64,000 nucleotides of DNA. Source: Bdellovibrionales bacterium Ga0074137 (GTDB lineage Bacteria > Bdellovibrionota > Bdellovibrionia > Bdellovibrionales > JAMPXM01). Every line of letters starts with the position of its first letter. Positions within the stretch are counted from its first letter, which is position 1. The translations under genes were made by a program, and so were the position numbers. Shown one piece after another: positions 33,408 through 42,058 of this stretch. The notes under the pieces were generated by a model. It worked only from the letters and a program-made list of their open reading frames with translations. It made no database searches and had not been told where the DNA came from. The stretch covers positions 1-64,000 of the forward strand of contig LNDT01000016.1 in the NCBI GenBank assembly GCA_001464715.1, written 5' to 3'.

Positions 33408-34122
33408 TACCGTTTTTCTTATTCCGGTTTCGGTTTTCATCGCGGGGCTCATAGGCAGTCCCCACTGCGTCTCGATGTGTGGACCCATCGTCGTCAATTT
33501 TGCAAATTCGCCTCACACACTTCTGTTTTATCAGCTGGGACGGTTGTTGGCCTATTCATCCTTGGGCGCACTCCTCGGAGCGTTCGGAGAGTCTCTGCTT
33601 GGAAGTCGCCAGTCGGTATGGGTTTCAAGTTTCAGCCTTCTATTTATCGCAGGACTTCTAATTTTTAACGGCTACCGAACTTTTCAAAATCGGCCCCTTC
33701 ACTTCCCTCTCCCGACCTTCGTGACACAAGCGTCACGAGCCGTCTGGAAAAGCATGCGGCCCAGCCTCTGGCCAAAATCGATGGGCGGTTTTGTCGCAGG
33801 ACTGCTGACAGTGCTTTTACCTTGCGGACATTTGTACAGCTTTTTACTTGGTGCGATTGCGACAGGAAGCGCGTGGAAGGGAGCTATTTTCATGTTCGCA
33901 TTTTGGTTGGGAAGCGCACCTCTTCTAAGTGCGGGATCGCTTTGGTTCAGAAATGCCGTGGCGCGTGGACCCGTGCGAGCGCGGAGAATTGCCGGGGTTG
34001 TGCTGGTCCTTGCAGGACTATTTAGCGTTCTGACTTTCGGTTCTCGCACCTACGAATTGTATCAAGCCAAGGAGCCTGCACCCGTATCTTTCCTTGAAAA
34101 CCAACCACCCCGGTGCCACTGA
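33388..34122 (+). CDS. TauE/SafE-DsbD-like membrane protein of the cbb3 operon
   Basis: 244-residue membrane protein with six or seven helices, of the DsbD_2/TauE group that often ends cbb3 operons. S-P-H-C-V-S-M-C-G-P near residue 25 and L-P-C-G-H-L-Y near 148 are its paired cysteine/histidine motifs, likely for copper or thiol transfer. It ends in R-C-H. The start is a TTG at 33388, supported by AGGAGG at 33376-33381, so it overlaps ccoG by 20 nt. CcoH (FixH), usual in such operons, is not found. Confidence 0.82.
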   Translation: MSGLFPDTVFLIPVSVFIAGLIGSPHCVSMCGPIVVNFANSPHTLLFYQLGRLLAYSSLGALLGAFGESLLGSRQSVWVSSFSLLFIAGLLIFNGYRTFQNRPLHFPLPTFVTQASRAVWKSMRPSLWPKSMGGFVAGLLTVLLPCGHLYSFLLGAIATGSAWKGAIFMFAFWLGSAPLLSAGSLWFRNAVARGPVRARRIAGVVLVLAGLFSVLTFGSRTYELYQAKEPAPVSFLENQPPRCH

Positions 34123-34182
34123 GTCGACGCCCCTGTTGACGCCCTGACAGAGGCTGCCATAGAACTTTGAGAGGAGTTTTCT

Positions 34183-35628
34183 GTGCCAATGAAACATCAC
34201 ATCCTAGTCATCGACGACGATCATGCCATGCGGTCCATGGTCGTCGATTTCTTGCGCACGGAGGGATATTTCGTCAGTGAATCTCGGCTCGCCAGTGAGG
34301 CTCTTCGCGGAATTGAACGGAAGACAATTAATGTATCCGATCAGTCGGAGCCGAACCTCCCCAAAGTGGATCTTGTCATTAGCGATCTCAGCATGCCCGA
34401 AATGACAGGGATCGAGTTCATTACAAAGTTTCGCGAAATCGCGCCCAAGATTCCGATCATTCTCTTTACGGCTTTTGGCACTATCGAAACGGCGATCGAG
34501 GCCATTCGGCGAGGGGCTTTCGATTACACGACGAAACCTTTCAAACTTGGTGAAATGAGCGTCACAGTCGCTCGCGCCCTGAAATACCGAGATCTCCAAC
34601 TCGAGAACCTGCGTCTTCAAACTGAAATCCAACAGACTCAGTCGTTTGCAAAAATCGTCGGTAAGTCTCCTGGGATGCGTGAAGTTTTTGATCTCATTCA
34701 GCGCGTTGCACCTGCCACCGCCAACGTCCTTATCACCGGGGAAAGTGGAACCGGAAAAGAACGGGTGGCTCGCGCCGTTCATGACCAGGGACCGCGACGC
34801 ACGAAGAAGTTCGTGGCTATTAACTGCACGGCGATTCCCGAAGCTTTGCTTGAGAGCGAGCTCTTCGGCCACGCCAAGGGATCCTTCACGGGTGCGATCA
34901 GTAAAAAGCGTGGTCTTTTTGAAGAGGCTGAGGGCGGAACAATTTTTCTCGATGAAATTGGTGATATGAATCTTGCGCTTCAGGGTAAGCTTCTTCGCGT
35001 CGTTCAAGAGCGAAAAATTCGTGCGGTCGGCGATACTGTCGATCATGATATCGACGTGCGAATCGTTGCCGCCACTCACAAAGATCTTAAAGCCGCGATA
35101 AAAAATGGAACTTTTCGGGAAGATCTTTATTACCGATTGTCGGTCATCCCGATCACTATTCCTCCACTTCGCCACCGCCGAGAAGATATCCCGCTTTTGG
35201 CCGAGCATTTTTTGAAAAAGTATTCGCAAGCCAACAACTCGGCACCGAAGACTTTTTCTCAAGAGGCGATGGCAAAGATTGTCAGTATGCCCTGGGAGGG
35301 AAACGTGCGCGAGCTTGAGAATATCGTAGAGCGTGCCGTTGTCCTGACTCGTGGAGATGTCATTGAAGCAAAAGACTTACCTGCAGCTGGCGATGGTGAT
35401 GTCGAGTCGTTCTTTGGATCGACGCAATCGGGAACGCTTCCGACGCTTGAGGAAATAGAAAAACGGTACTTCAAATTTGTTCTTGATAAGACGGCAGGGC
35501 GAAAAGAGAAAGCCGCGCAAATTTTAGGGGTCAATCGCCGGACGCTTTACCGAAAAGAACGCGAGTACGGATTTGTCGTAGATGGCGAAGAGCCTCATGA
35601 TGATGATTTTAACCCGACCAATGAGTGA
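34183..35628 (+). CDS. NtrC-type sigma-54-dependent response regulator
   Basis: 481 residues. A receiver domain (D-D-D, phospho-Asp in L-V-I-S-D-L-S-M-P, switch T-A and K-P-F) precedes an AAA+ sigma-54 activator core with Walker A G-E-S-G-T-G-K-E, Walker B G-G-T-I-F-L-D-E-I-G and the R-finger region F-R-E-D-L-Y-Y-R-L. The sigma-54 contact loop reads G-S-F-T-G-A rather than G-A-F-T-G-A. A Fis-type helix-turn-helix closes it (K-A-A-Q-I-L-G-V-N-R-R-T-L-Y-R-K). GTG start 6 nt after AGGAG. It is convergent with the histidine kinase and close to sigma-54-type promoters. Confidence 0.92.
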   Translation: MPMKHHILVIDDDHAMRSMVVDFLRTEGYFVSESRLASEALRGIERKTINVSDQSEPNLPKVDLVISDLSMPEMTGIEFITKFREIAPKIPIILFTAFGTIETAIEAIRRGAFDYTTKPFKLGEMSVTVARALKYRDLQLENLRLQTEIQQTQSFAKIVGKSPGMREVFDLIQRVAPATANVLITGESGTGKERVARAVHDQGPRRTKKFVAINCTAIPEALLESELFGHAKGSFTGAISKKRGLFEEAEGGTIFLDEIGDMNLALQGKLLRVVQERKIRAVGDTVDHDIDVRIVAATHKDLKAAIKNGTFREDLYYRLSVIPITIPPLRHRREDIPLLAEHFLKKYSQANNSAPKTFSQEAMAKIVSMPWEGNVRELENIVERAVVLTRGDVIEAKDLPAAGDGDVESFFGSTQSGTLPTLEEIEKRYFKFVLDKTAGRKEKAAQILGVNRRTLYRKEREYGFVVDGEEPHDDDFNPTNE

Positions 35629-35659
35629 TTGAGACCTTTTACACCTTCGTTGGTCACAC

Positions 35660-36769
35660 TTACTGCTGCTGAAATTCAAATTCAAATCGAGCGCCCGTTC
35701 CGGGCCCCTCACTGTGGACTGAAACTTTTCCGCCGATCTCGTCGACGAGCTTGGCCACCATAGCAAGCCCAAGTCCCGTTCCCTTACCAACCTCTTTTGT
35801 CGTAAAGAACGGTCTAAAAATCTTATCCAGATTCTCCTTCGGAATTCCGCATCCCGAATCCGTTATAACGACAAGACATCGATCTCCGTCCTTCGCTTTT
35901 GCCGTAATTTCAACAAAGTGTTCGCGTTGAACCGCTGAAGCTTCGCGGCTCTTTTGCTCTTCGATCGCATGAAGGGAGTTGAGAATTATATTGAGCAGAA
36001 CTTGCTGAAGCTTTGCAGCGTCCGCAAGCACTTCCAAATCCAAGTTCTGAGTCCGGACCAAAACCCCCATGCGTCGGCACTCTTCTGACGTCAAAACAAG
36101 AACATCGTTGACGGCATTGGTGAGATTCAGCTTTTTCAAAGGCACTAAATCAGGCCCACGACTGACTCTGAGCAACGACTGAATAAGACCTGAAATTCTA
36201 TCGATTTGATCAAGAATAATTCCCAAGTTACTGGCAGCCACTTCATTTCCATTTACTTGCGCCAAAACCAATTCCGCACGGCCACGAATGACTCCCAGTG
36301 GATTTCCAATTTCATGCGCAAGCCCTCCGGCCAAAAGACCGACCGAGGCCATCCGATCTTGATGAAGTAATTGCTGCTCCATCGTTTTCTGTTCGGAAAG
36401 ATCCATAGCGATACCCATATACCCAACTATTTCGTCGGAGGATTCTCGGTAGGGCGTGATCGTCAAAAGAACCGGCACGTGATGGCCGTCTTTCGCACGA
36501 TTCGTGAGTTCACCTTTCCAGAATCCAATTTTTGGATCCAAAATTGTGGCCCATATTCCTTTGTAGAACTCTTCGCTTTGAACGTTGGATCGAAGAAGGC
36601 GTGGCGTCTGGCCGATGGCCTCTTCTTTGGAATAGCCGTAGGTCATGACCCAGGCCGGATTCACATAAGTCAGTTTTCCAAACTGATTGGTCAACATAAT
36701 GGGCTCAAGGCAATCTTCAACACAGCGAAGAAACACCTGATCAACGAGACCTGACTTTACGGTTTCCAT
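35660..36769 (-). CDS. PAS-domain sensor histidine kinase
   Basis: 369-residue soluble kinase, no membrane helix. Residues 10-130 are a PAS domain (T-Y-V-N-P-A-W, G-Y-S-K-E-E, G-F-W-K-G-E-L) with the PAC end. The H-box [13 protein letters not shown] near residue 155 and the N, G1 and G2 boxes ([21 protein letters not shown]) are intact. H-E-I-G-N-P-L is typical of kinases paired with NtrC-type regulators, so its partner is most likely the convergent gene at 34183. The cytoplasmic PAS domain suggests a redox, oxygen or energy signal. Confidence 0.9.
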   Translation of the reverse strand: METVKSGLVDQVFLRCVEDCLEPIMLTNQFGKLTYVNPAWVMTYGYSKEEAIGQTPRLLRSNVQSEEFYKGIWATILDPKIGFWKGELTNRAKDGHHVPVLLTITPYRESSDEIVGYMGIAMDLSEQKTMEQQLLHQDRMASVGLLAGGLAHEIGNPLGVIRGRAELVLAQVNGNEVAASNLGIILDQIDRISGLIQSLLRVSRGPDLVPLKKLNLTNAVNDVLVLTSEECRRMGVLVRTQNLDLEVLADAAKLQQVLLNIILNSLHAIEEQKSREASAVQREHFVEITAKAKDGDRCLVVITDSGCGIPKENLDKIFRPFFTTKEVGKGTGLGLAMVAKLVDEIGGKVSVHSEGPGTGARFEFEFQQQ

Positions 36770-36831
36770 GAACGCACTCTAGACGCGTAGCTGTAACCTC
36801 GTCAAATGGGCGCGTGACATCGGAACTGGCC

Positions 36832-36843
36832 AAAATGTCTCAT
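36832..36843 (+). promoter_or_regulatory. Candidate activator-binding element (AAAATGTCTCAT)
   Basis: A single copy of the TGTCTCAT core shared with 37326-37336. It lies in the divergent region between the kinase gene and the hypothetical gene at 36923, where it could allow autoregulation. Weak on its own. Confidence 0.3.
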
Positions 36844-36922
36844 TCTTAAAGGTACTTAGACCGAGGGAATCGCTACTGTCTTTCTGGCACAAGGTACAAT
36901 TGCTGCAGCGCTAGTTCGGCAT

Positions 36923-37321
36923 ATGAAGCTCTTAAAACTTGGCCATGATTTGATCTGCCACTACAAGATGCTCTTACGTCAGAACGATACTGTTTCTGCC
37001 TCCGACTTGAGGCTTGCTGTGTATGCGATCGAGTCAGCTCTTCTTCATCGAGAGGCTTTCTTCAAGAATAACCAGTCACCGGTGCATCACTTGGCTCAAG
37101 AACTTCTCGATGCGCTCAGCCGTTTAAAAGTAAGAACTGACGAATTTGAGGCGATGTCGCATTGGGAAAGTCATCTCGGCGAAAGTCTTTCGCAGACCAT
37201 CGAAAAGTTGTCTCAGTACCTCGAACACGATGGAAGCCGAACGGTTTGCCCTCTCACGCGGTCTGACGATGCGATGGAAATTCCTCTGACGATACTCAAC
37301 CGCCTTACAAGAACGTCGTGA
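36923..37321 (+). CDS. Hypothetical cytoplasmic protein
   Basis: 132 residues, mostly alpha-helical, no signal or membrane segment. It includes H-L-A-Q-E-L-L-D-A-L and H-W-E-S-H-L-G-E-S-L; a hemerythrin-like His/Glu pattern was considered but the spacing does not fit. No family is recognised. The ATG has no clear ribosome site. It ends just before the paired control elements of the CBS/universal-stress operon and is on the same strand, so it may be a leader gene of that region. Confidence 0.5.
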   Translation: MKLLKLGHDLICHYKMLLRQNDTVSASDLRLAVYAIESALLHREAFFKNNQSPVHHLAQELLDALSRLKVRTDEFEAMSHWESHLGESLSQTIEKLSQYLEHDGSRTVCPLTRSDDAMEIPLTILNRLTRTS

Positions 37322-37325
37322 GTGA

Positions 37326-37368
37326 TTTTGTCTCATAGGATCATATAAAGGCGTTCGTTTTGTCCCAT
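37326..37368 (+). promoter_or_regulatory. Paired TTTTGTC(T/C)CAT elements
   Basis: Two near-identical 11-mers, TTTTGTCTCAT at 37326-37336 and TTTTGTCCCAT at 37358-37368, 32 bp apart, which is three DNA turns and puts both on one face. They lie 35-90 bp upstream of a sigma-54-like promoter, the normal distance for an NtrC-type enhancer pair. The second copy is part of the 11-mer CGTTTTGTCCC also present at 20634-20644. Confidence 0.5.
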
Positions 37369-37403
37369 CCCGACGCGTGGAACGTTTTAACGCCACTTCC
37401 TGA

Positions 37404-37420
37404 CGGCACAGCCTCTGCTT
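37404..37420 (+). promoter_or_regulatory. Sigma-54-like promoter of the CBS/universal-stress operon
   Basis: CGGCAC, five bases, CTGCTT, with GG (37405-37406) and GC (37417-37418) exactly 10 bases apart. One mismatch in each element. The predicted start near 37430 leaves a 38-nt leader with GAGGAG before the CBS gene. Confidence 0.5.
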
Positions 37421-37467
37421 CTCTTTTATAGATCTATAACTTTTTAGATCTCGATAGAGGAGTTCCA

Positions 37468-37875
37468 ATGAAAGCCATTCCGACCATCTCGAAATTCATG
37501 ACCACTTTACCTCACACTGTTGGAATTGAACAAAGTCTCGCCAAAGCAGGGAAAATGATGGCCGAGTACCGCGTTCGTCATTTGCCCGTACTTCAAGGTG
37601 GAAAGCTTATCGGGATTTTGTCAGATCGGGATGTTCGACTGGTCGAAAGCTTTCGGGATGTGGATCCCGAAAAAGTCACTGTCGCGGAAGCCTTCACCCC
37701 AGAGCCATATATCGTCTCCCCGAATGCGTCCCTCTCGGAGGTGTGTTCTGAAATGTCGCGCAGGAAATATGGCTGCGTCCTTGTTAGCGACAACGATCAT
37801 TTGGTGGGCATCTTCACTTGGATCGACGCTCTCAATGCGTTCGAGGAGCTTCTTTCAACTCGCCTAAAACCGTAG
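37468..37875 (+). CDS. Two-CBS-domain protein
   Basis: 135 residues, a bare CBS pair expected to bind adenine nucleotides. CBS1 has Y-R-V-R-H-L-P-V-L-Q-G and I-G-I-L-S-D-R-D-V; CBS2 has R-K-Y-G-C-V-L-V-S-D and V-G-I-F-T-W-I-D-A-L. First gene of a four-gene operon (gaps or overlaps 16, -4 and -8 nt). Its second CBS domain closely resembles the fragment at 20453, which looks like a decayed copy. GAGGAG precedes the ATG. Confidence 0.88.
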   Translation: MKAIPTISKFMTTLPHTVGIEQSLAKAGKMMAEYRVRHLPVLQGGKLIGILSDRDVRLVESFRDVDPEKVTVAEAFTPEPYIVSPNASLSEVCSEMSRRKYGCVLVSDNDHLVGIFTWIDALNAFEELLSTRLKP

Positions 37876-37891
37876 TCGGGAGGCTAACGCG

Positions 37892-38851
37892 ATGGATTCT
37901 TTCAACGGCAAACTCGTAATGTCCTTTGACTGCCTCAATACAAAATCAAATTTAAAAAATGCAATTTTATCGGCGAAAGCGTTTTCCGATCAACTCGATC
38001 TTAAACCAGAAGCGGTTTCTGTCGTGGGGCCAAGTGATGTGAAGTGGCCCAATGACTTCACACTTCCCTGGCGAAAAGAGTTCGAGAAGCTTGGACAATT
38101 GGCCCTGGTCGATTTTCTCAAGCACAACCATGGGAAATCCAAACTTTCGACCCGCGTCTTGCTTCAGCCGTACCGATCCTCAAAAGAAAACGTAAGACTC
38201 ATCGTGAAAGACGCTGCAAAAACGAAGGCCTCTGCCATCGCTGTTTTCACCCATGTGCATCACTCAGGATTTGCGCTTCCGGGTAGCTTCATTACGTCGC
38301 TGATCTACGAGTCAGGCGTGCCGATTTTGGTGGTGAACGCAGAGGCGCCTGCTATAAAATCAATGAAACGAATTCTATTTGCGACGGATTTCTCGTTAGA
38401 GAGTGCGCGAGCGTTTCGCACAGCTACCGAAATCGCAAAAAAGACCGACGCCAAAATTATTTTACTTCATATTCTACCGACTTCATTCAATGAAACGATG
38501 GCGGCCTCTGCTGAAATCGCTGGAGGATGGGGCAACGTTGAAGCTTACCTCAAAGAAGAAGATCAACGCGTGCGCAAGAAAGGCGCCCAGTGGGCGCGAC
38601 GAGCTAAAGATTTAGGCGTCGACTGCACCGTCGAGGTCAGCAACAACTCGATTGCGACTCACAGTGCAATTTTGGACTCTGCAAAAAGGAATCAGGCCGA
38701 TCTGATTGTTATGACTCAACGAATTGGCCGATGGTCGTCTTATGTATTGGGAAGCGTCACTCGCGACGTCATCGGAAAATCTGTTCGACCTGTATTGGTC
38801 GTTCCGTCGCGAGCGGTCGAATCACGCGATCGAAAAAAGGAGCGCAAATGA
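37892..38851 (+). CDS. Tandem universal stress protein
   Basis: 319 residues with two Usp domains. The first (residues 1-150) is degenerate: a nucleotide-binding G-x2-G-x9-G is missing. The second (residues 155-305) is typical, with R-I-L-F-A-T-D-F-S, I-I-L-L-H-I-L, L-I-V-M-T-Q-R and G-S-V-T-R-D-V-I-G-K-S-V-R-P-V-L-V-V-P, close to the ATP-binding form. Expected role is survival during starvation or oxygen limitation. The TGA overlaps the next ATG. Confidence 0.88.
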   Translation: MDSFNGKLVMSFDCLNTKSNLKNAILSAKAFSDQLDLKPEAVSVVGPSDVKWPNDFTLPWRKEFEKLGQLALVDFLKHNHGKSKLSTRVLLQPYRSSKENVRLIVKDAAKTKASAIAVFTHVHHSGFALPGSFITSLIYESGVPILVVNAEAPAIKSMKRILFATDFSLESARAFRTATEIAKKTDAKIILLHILPTSFNETMAASAEIAGGWGNVEAYLKEEDQRVRKKGAQWARRAKDLGVDCTVEVSNNSIATHSAILDSAKRNQADLIVMTQRIGRWSSYVLGSVTRDVIGKSVRPVLVVPSRAVESRDRKKERK

Positions 38852-39474
38852 AGCGTATTCTAATCGTTTACGGAACGGCTCACGGCCACACTCTGAAAAT
38901 TGCAAACAAGATTGCTGAACTCATTCGTGTCAGCGGTTGGTCGGCCGACGTGGTTTGCGCCGATACAATTCGGAGCATCACTTTTGAAGACTACGCTGGC
39001 GTTGTGGCTGGAGCCTCTGTTCAAGCTTCGGGGTATCCAAAGTATTTTCGAAAATTTATTAAAGCCAACGCGGAAGCTCTATCCATGATGCCCGGAGCCT
39101 TTTTCTCTGTGTGTCTTGGGATCCTTCAAACTTCGAACGAAAAAGTTCAAAAAGAAGAACGAAAAATCGTTACAGACTTTTTCAACGAAACATCTTGGCA
39201 TCCCGACTCGTGGACAGTTTTTGCCGGGGCCTTACCCTACTCAAAGTATGGTTGGTTCACCCGTCAGGTGATGTGGCTAATTTCAAAGCGCGCCGGAGAG
39301 AATACAGATACAAGCCGAGATTATGAGTACACTGATTGGAACAGCGTCGCAGACTTTACGTCTGATTTTCTTAAAGCGGTGAACAATGTATACTTGAGAA
39401 GCCCGTCGAGGCACGACTTAAGCAGCGGGAATATCCTGACTATGAAATCTGAAATCCCACTGAAAGATGTCTGA
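38848..39474 (+). CDS. HemG-like flavodoxin-domain protein
   Basis: 208-residue flavodoxin-fold protein. The FMN loop is I-V-Y-G-T-A-H-G-H-T near residue 7, and the ending G-A-L-P-Y-S-K-Y-G-W-F-T-R near 130 and Y-E-Y-T-D-W near 175 are those of HemG-type protoporphyrinogen oxidase. HemG passes electrons to quinone and anaerobic acceptors. Placed in a stress operon next to a cbb3 locus, it may support haem synthesis at low oxygen. The start is ATG 38848 in the ATGA overlap; it overlaps the ATPase gene by 8 nt. Confidence 0.85.
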   Translation: MKRILIVYGTAHGHTLKIANKIAELIRVSGWSADVVCADTIRSITFEDYAGVVAGASVQASGYPKYFRKFIKANAEALSMMPGAFFSVCLGILQTSNEKVQKEERKIVTDFFNETSWHPDSWTVFAGALPYSKYGWFTRQVMWLISKRAGENTDTSRDYEYTDWNSVADFTSDFLKAVNNVYLRSPSRHDLSSGNILTMKSEIPLKDV

Positions 39475-41965
39475 GCCCCAGCTAAGCCACAAAGGTCTGA
39501 CCGGCGCCCGTGCGAATGAGCTTCTGATTTTACATGGTCACAACGAACTTCCCTCGTCGAAACCGCGTTCAGTATTTAGCTTTCTAATGGTGTCTTTACG
39601 GGAGCCAATGATTGCTCTTCTCCTCGCTTGCGCATCGATCTATTTTTTCTTGGGCGATATTAATGACAGTTTGTTGCTACTGTTTTCGGTCCTAGGCGTC
39701 GTCGGGATTTCCTTTTATCAGGAATACCGAAGCGGTCGGGCACTGGAAGCCCTCCGCGATCTCACGAGTCCCCGTGCACGAGTTCTTCGAGATGGCGTAA
39801 CCAAGAGAATCGCCGGACGCGACGTTGTACGAGGGGACTATTTGATTCTCTCAGAAGGCGACCGAATCCCCGCCGATGGTAGGCTTATCGAAAGTTCCCA
39901 TTTCCAAGCGGATGAATCACTTCTGACCGGCGAATCTGTCCCCGTTGAAAAAACTATGAGCGGCATCGAGGCTTCGACAAAAAAAGTTTTTGCTAGCACT
40001 TTGGTGACGCGCGGAACAGGCGTCGCCATTGTCACAGCCACTGCAACACACACAGAGATTGGGAAAATCGGGCGACTGCTTTCACAAGCCCCTGAGGAGC
40101 GAACGCGTCTTCAAAATGAAATGACCCGAATTGTCCAAGTATTCGGACTTGTCGCAATTCTCTTCAGCTTCTTGATTGCAGCGGCCTATTTTTTTAAAGA
40201 CGAGAGCTGGCCAAAAGCTCTGCTCGCAGGTCTGGCTGCCGCAATGGCACTTCTTCCCGAAGAGTTTCCAGTTATTCTCACAGTATTTCTAGCCCTGGGC
40301 GCCTGGAGACTTTCAAAAAAAAATATTTTGATTCGGCAGCCCACCGCGACTGAAAGTCTCGGCGCCGTTACTGCACTTTGTGTCGACAAAACAGGAACCC
40401 TCACTTTGAACCTGATGACCGTTACGCGGCTTCAAGGTCCACTCGCTGATAATGAGATTGTCCAAATCGCAGCGCTTGCGAGCCAAAAAGATCCTTTTGA
40501 TCCAATGGAAAAAGCGATCCTCAATGCTTTCAAAGAATCCTCTTCCATCCAACCACCGCTGGAGAATTGGGAGACGATGGTCCGAGAGTATCCGCTCTCA
40601 CCGAAGCTGTTGGCCATGTCCCGTGTGTGGCAAAGTCACACGGGTCAGCCTCTGATAGTAGCTGCCAAAGGAGCGCCAGAGGCGATCTTACATTTGTGTC
40701 GAAAGACAAGCCCAGAGTCCAAAAGCTTACTTCAGGCGATTGACCAAATGTCGAACGAAGGTCTGCGGGTTATCGCTGTGGCAAAAGCTAAATGCAGCAC
40801 GCTCGACACCAAATCACTTCCTAATTCTCAGGAGGAATTCGACTTTGAATTTGTCGGGGTGATTGGACTTCGCGATCCAGTTCGGCCTGAAGTTCCAGAG
40901 GCCATTTCTGAATGTCTCGCGGCCGGAGTTCGAGTCATAATGATTACGGGAGATTACCCGGGAACGGCCTTACAGATCGCAAAAACTGCTGGACTTAAAC
41001 ATCCAGAAAAATTTCTCAGCGGTAGCGACATAGAACAAATGAGCGATCTGGAGCTGTGCCAACGCGTTCGCGATACGAACATCTTCGCACGCATGGTCCC
41101 GAATCAAAAACTTCGCATAGTGAATGCTCTGAAAACGAACGGCGAGGTCGTGGCTATGACAGGTGATGGCGTCAACGATGCGCCAAGCCTTAAGTGGGCT
41201 GACATCGGTATTGCCATGGGTCAGCGAGGCACGGATGTAGCCCGAGAGGCCTCCGACATCGTTCTCCTCGACGACTGCTTCACGTCCATCGTCGTCGCAA
41301 TCCGCATGGGCCGAAAAATATTTGAAAACATCCGCCATGCCATTGCCTATGTTTTTTCCGTCCATGTTCCCATTGCCGGCATGGCCTCGCTTCCAATTCT
41401 TCTTGGGCTTCCGCCCGCTCTTTTTCCGGCTCACATCGTCTTCATGGAGCTCATCATTGATCCTACGTGCAGTTTGATCTTCGAATCCCTTCCGCCGGGT
41501 CCGGGAACGATGCGACGTCCGCCGCGATCGCTGCAAAGCCGAATCTTCAATCGATCGGACTTATTCCGAAGCACATTGCAGGGTGCAATCATGTTACTTC
41601 CAATTATCGGCACTTACTATTTCAGCCTCAAAAGCGGCTCTCGCGCGGAAGAAGCTCGTACTTTGGCTTTCGCTATTTTCGTTTTCACAAATCTTGGGCT
41701 TATCGCTGTGAATCAAATTGAAGTCTTAAAAACAAGCTACTCACAGTTTTTCCTGGTAGCAGCACTTGCGACGACAGCTCTTCTTGTCACAATCTATACG
41801 CCCTTTCTTCGAGAAATTTTCGGATTCGCCGCAATGCAACCATCCGATTGGCTTCTTGCGATGTCGCTGGCCATTGCTGCTGCGCTCGCGGCATGGGGCG
41901 TGGGACATTTGACCACTTCCTCGGGCCAGAAAATCCCTCAAACCGAAGACTCTATACGCCAATAA
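39467..41965 (+). CDS. P-type cation ATPase (P2A-like)
   Basis: 832-residue pump with an N-terminal cation-ATPase domain, ten predicted helices, T-G-E-S near residue 160, phosphorylation site C-V-D-K-T-G-T-L-T near 307 and G-D-G-V-N-D-A-P near 567. Helix 4 reads L-L-P-E-E-F-P, not the P-E-G-L-P of calcium pumps, so the ion (calcium, magnesium, manganese or monovalent) is uncertain. Being last in the CBS-Usp-HemG operon suggests ion homeostasis during energy stress. The CcoI ATPase at 26510 belongs to a different class. Confidence 0.9.
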   Translation: MSEPQLSHKGLTGARANELLILHGHNELPSSKPRSVFSFLMVSLREPMIALLLACASIYFFLGDINDSLLLLFSVLGVVGISFYQEYRSGRALEALRDLTSPRARVLRDGVTKRIAGRDVVRGDYLILSEGDRIPADGRLIESSHFQADESLLTGESVPVEKTMSGIEASTKKVFASTLVTRGTGVAIVTATATHTEIGKIGRLLSQAPEERTRLQNEMTRIVQVFGLVAILFSFLIAAAYFFKDESWPKALLAGLAAAMALLPEEFPVILTVFLALGAWRLSKKNILIRQPTATESLGAVTALCVDKTGTLTLNLMTVTRLQGPLADNEIVQIAALASQKDPFDPMEKAILNAFKESSSIQPPLENWETMVREYPLSPKLLAMSRVWQSHTGQPLIVAAKGAPEAILHLCRKTSPESKSLLQAIDQMSNEGLRVIAVAKAKCSTLDTKSLPNSQEEFDFEFVGVIGLRDPVRPEVPEAISECLAAGVRVIMITGDYPGTALQIAKTAGLKHPEKFLSGSDIEQMSDLELCQRVRDTNIFARMVPNQKLRIVNALKTNGEVVAMTGDGVNDAPSLKWADIGIAMGQRGTDVAREASDIVLLDDCFTSIVVAIRMGRKIFENIRHAIAYVFSVHVPIAGMASLPILLGLPPALFPAHIVFMELIIDPTCSLIFESLPPGPGTMRRPPRSLQSRIFNRSDLFRSTLQGAIMLLPIIGTYYFSLKSGSRAEEARTLAFAIFVFTNLGLIAVNQIEVLKTSYSQFFLVAALATTALLVTIYTPFLREIFGFAAMQPSDWLLAMSLAIAAALAAWGVGHLTTSSGQKIPQTEDSIRQ

Positions 41966-42058
41966 GCCTTAGGTTGGATCTCGACCAGCTTTTCGTTGGC
42001 ATCTTCATTGTACTCAAGCGCCGACGTACGTTACTCGATTCAAAACCAGGGGGATTTA

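Noticed and set aside
34204-35262. Long minus-strand open frame opposite the response regulator
   Set aside because: It is the shadow of a strongly recognised gene and has no protein-family character.
36885-36906. TGGCAC followed by TTGC before the gene at 36923, resembling a sigma-54 promoter
   Set aside because: The GG and GC of that pair are 14 bases apart instead of 10. A second reading with 10 bases has several mismatches and leaves no room for a ribosome site.
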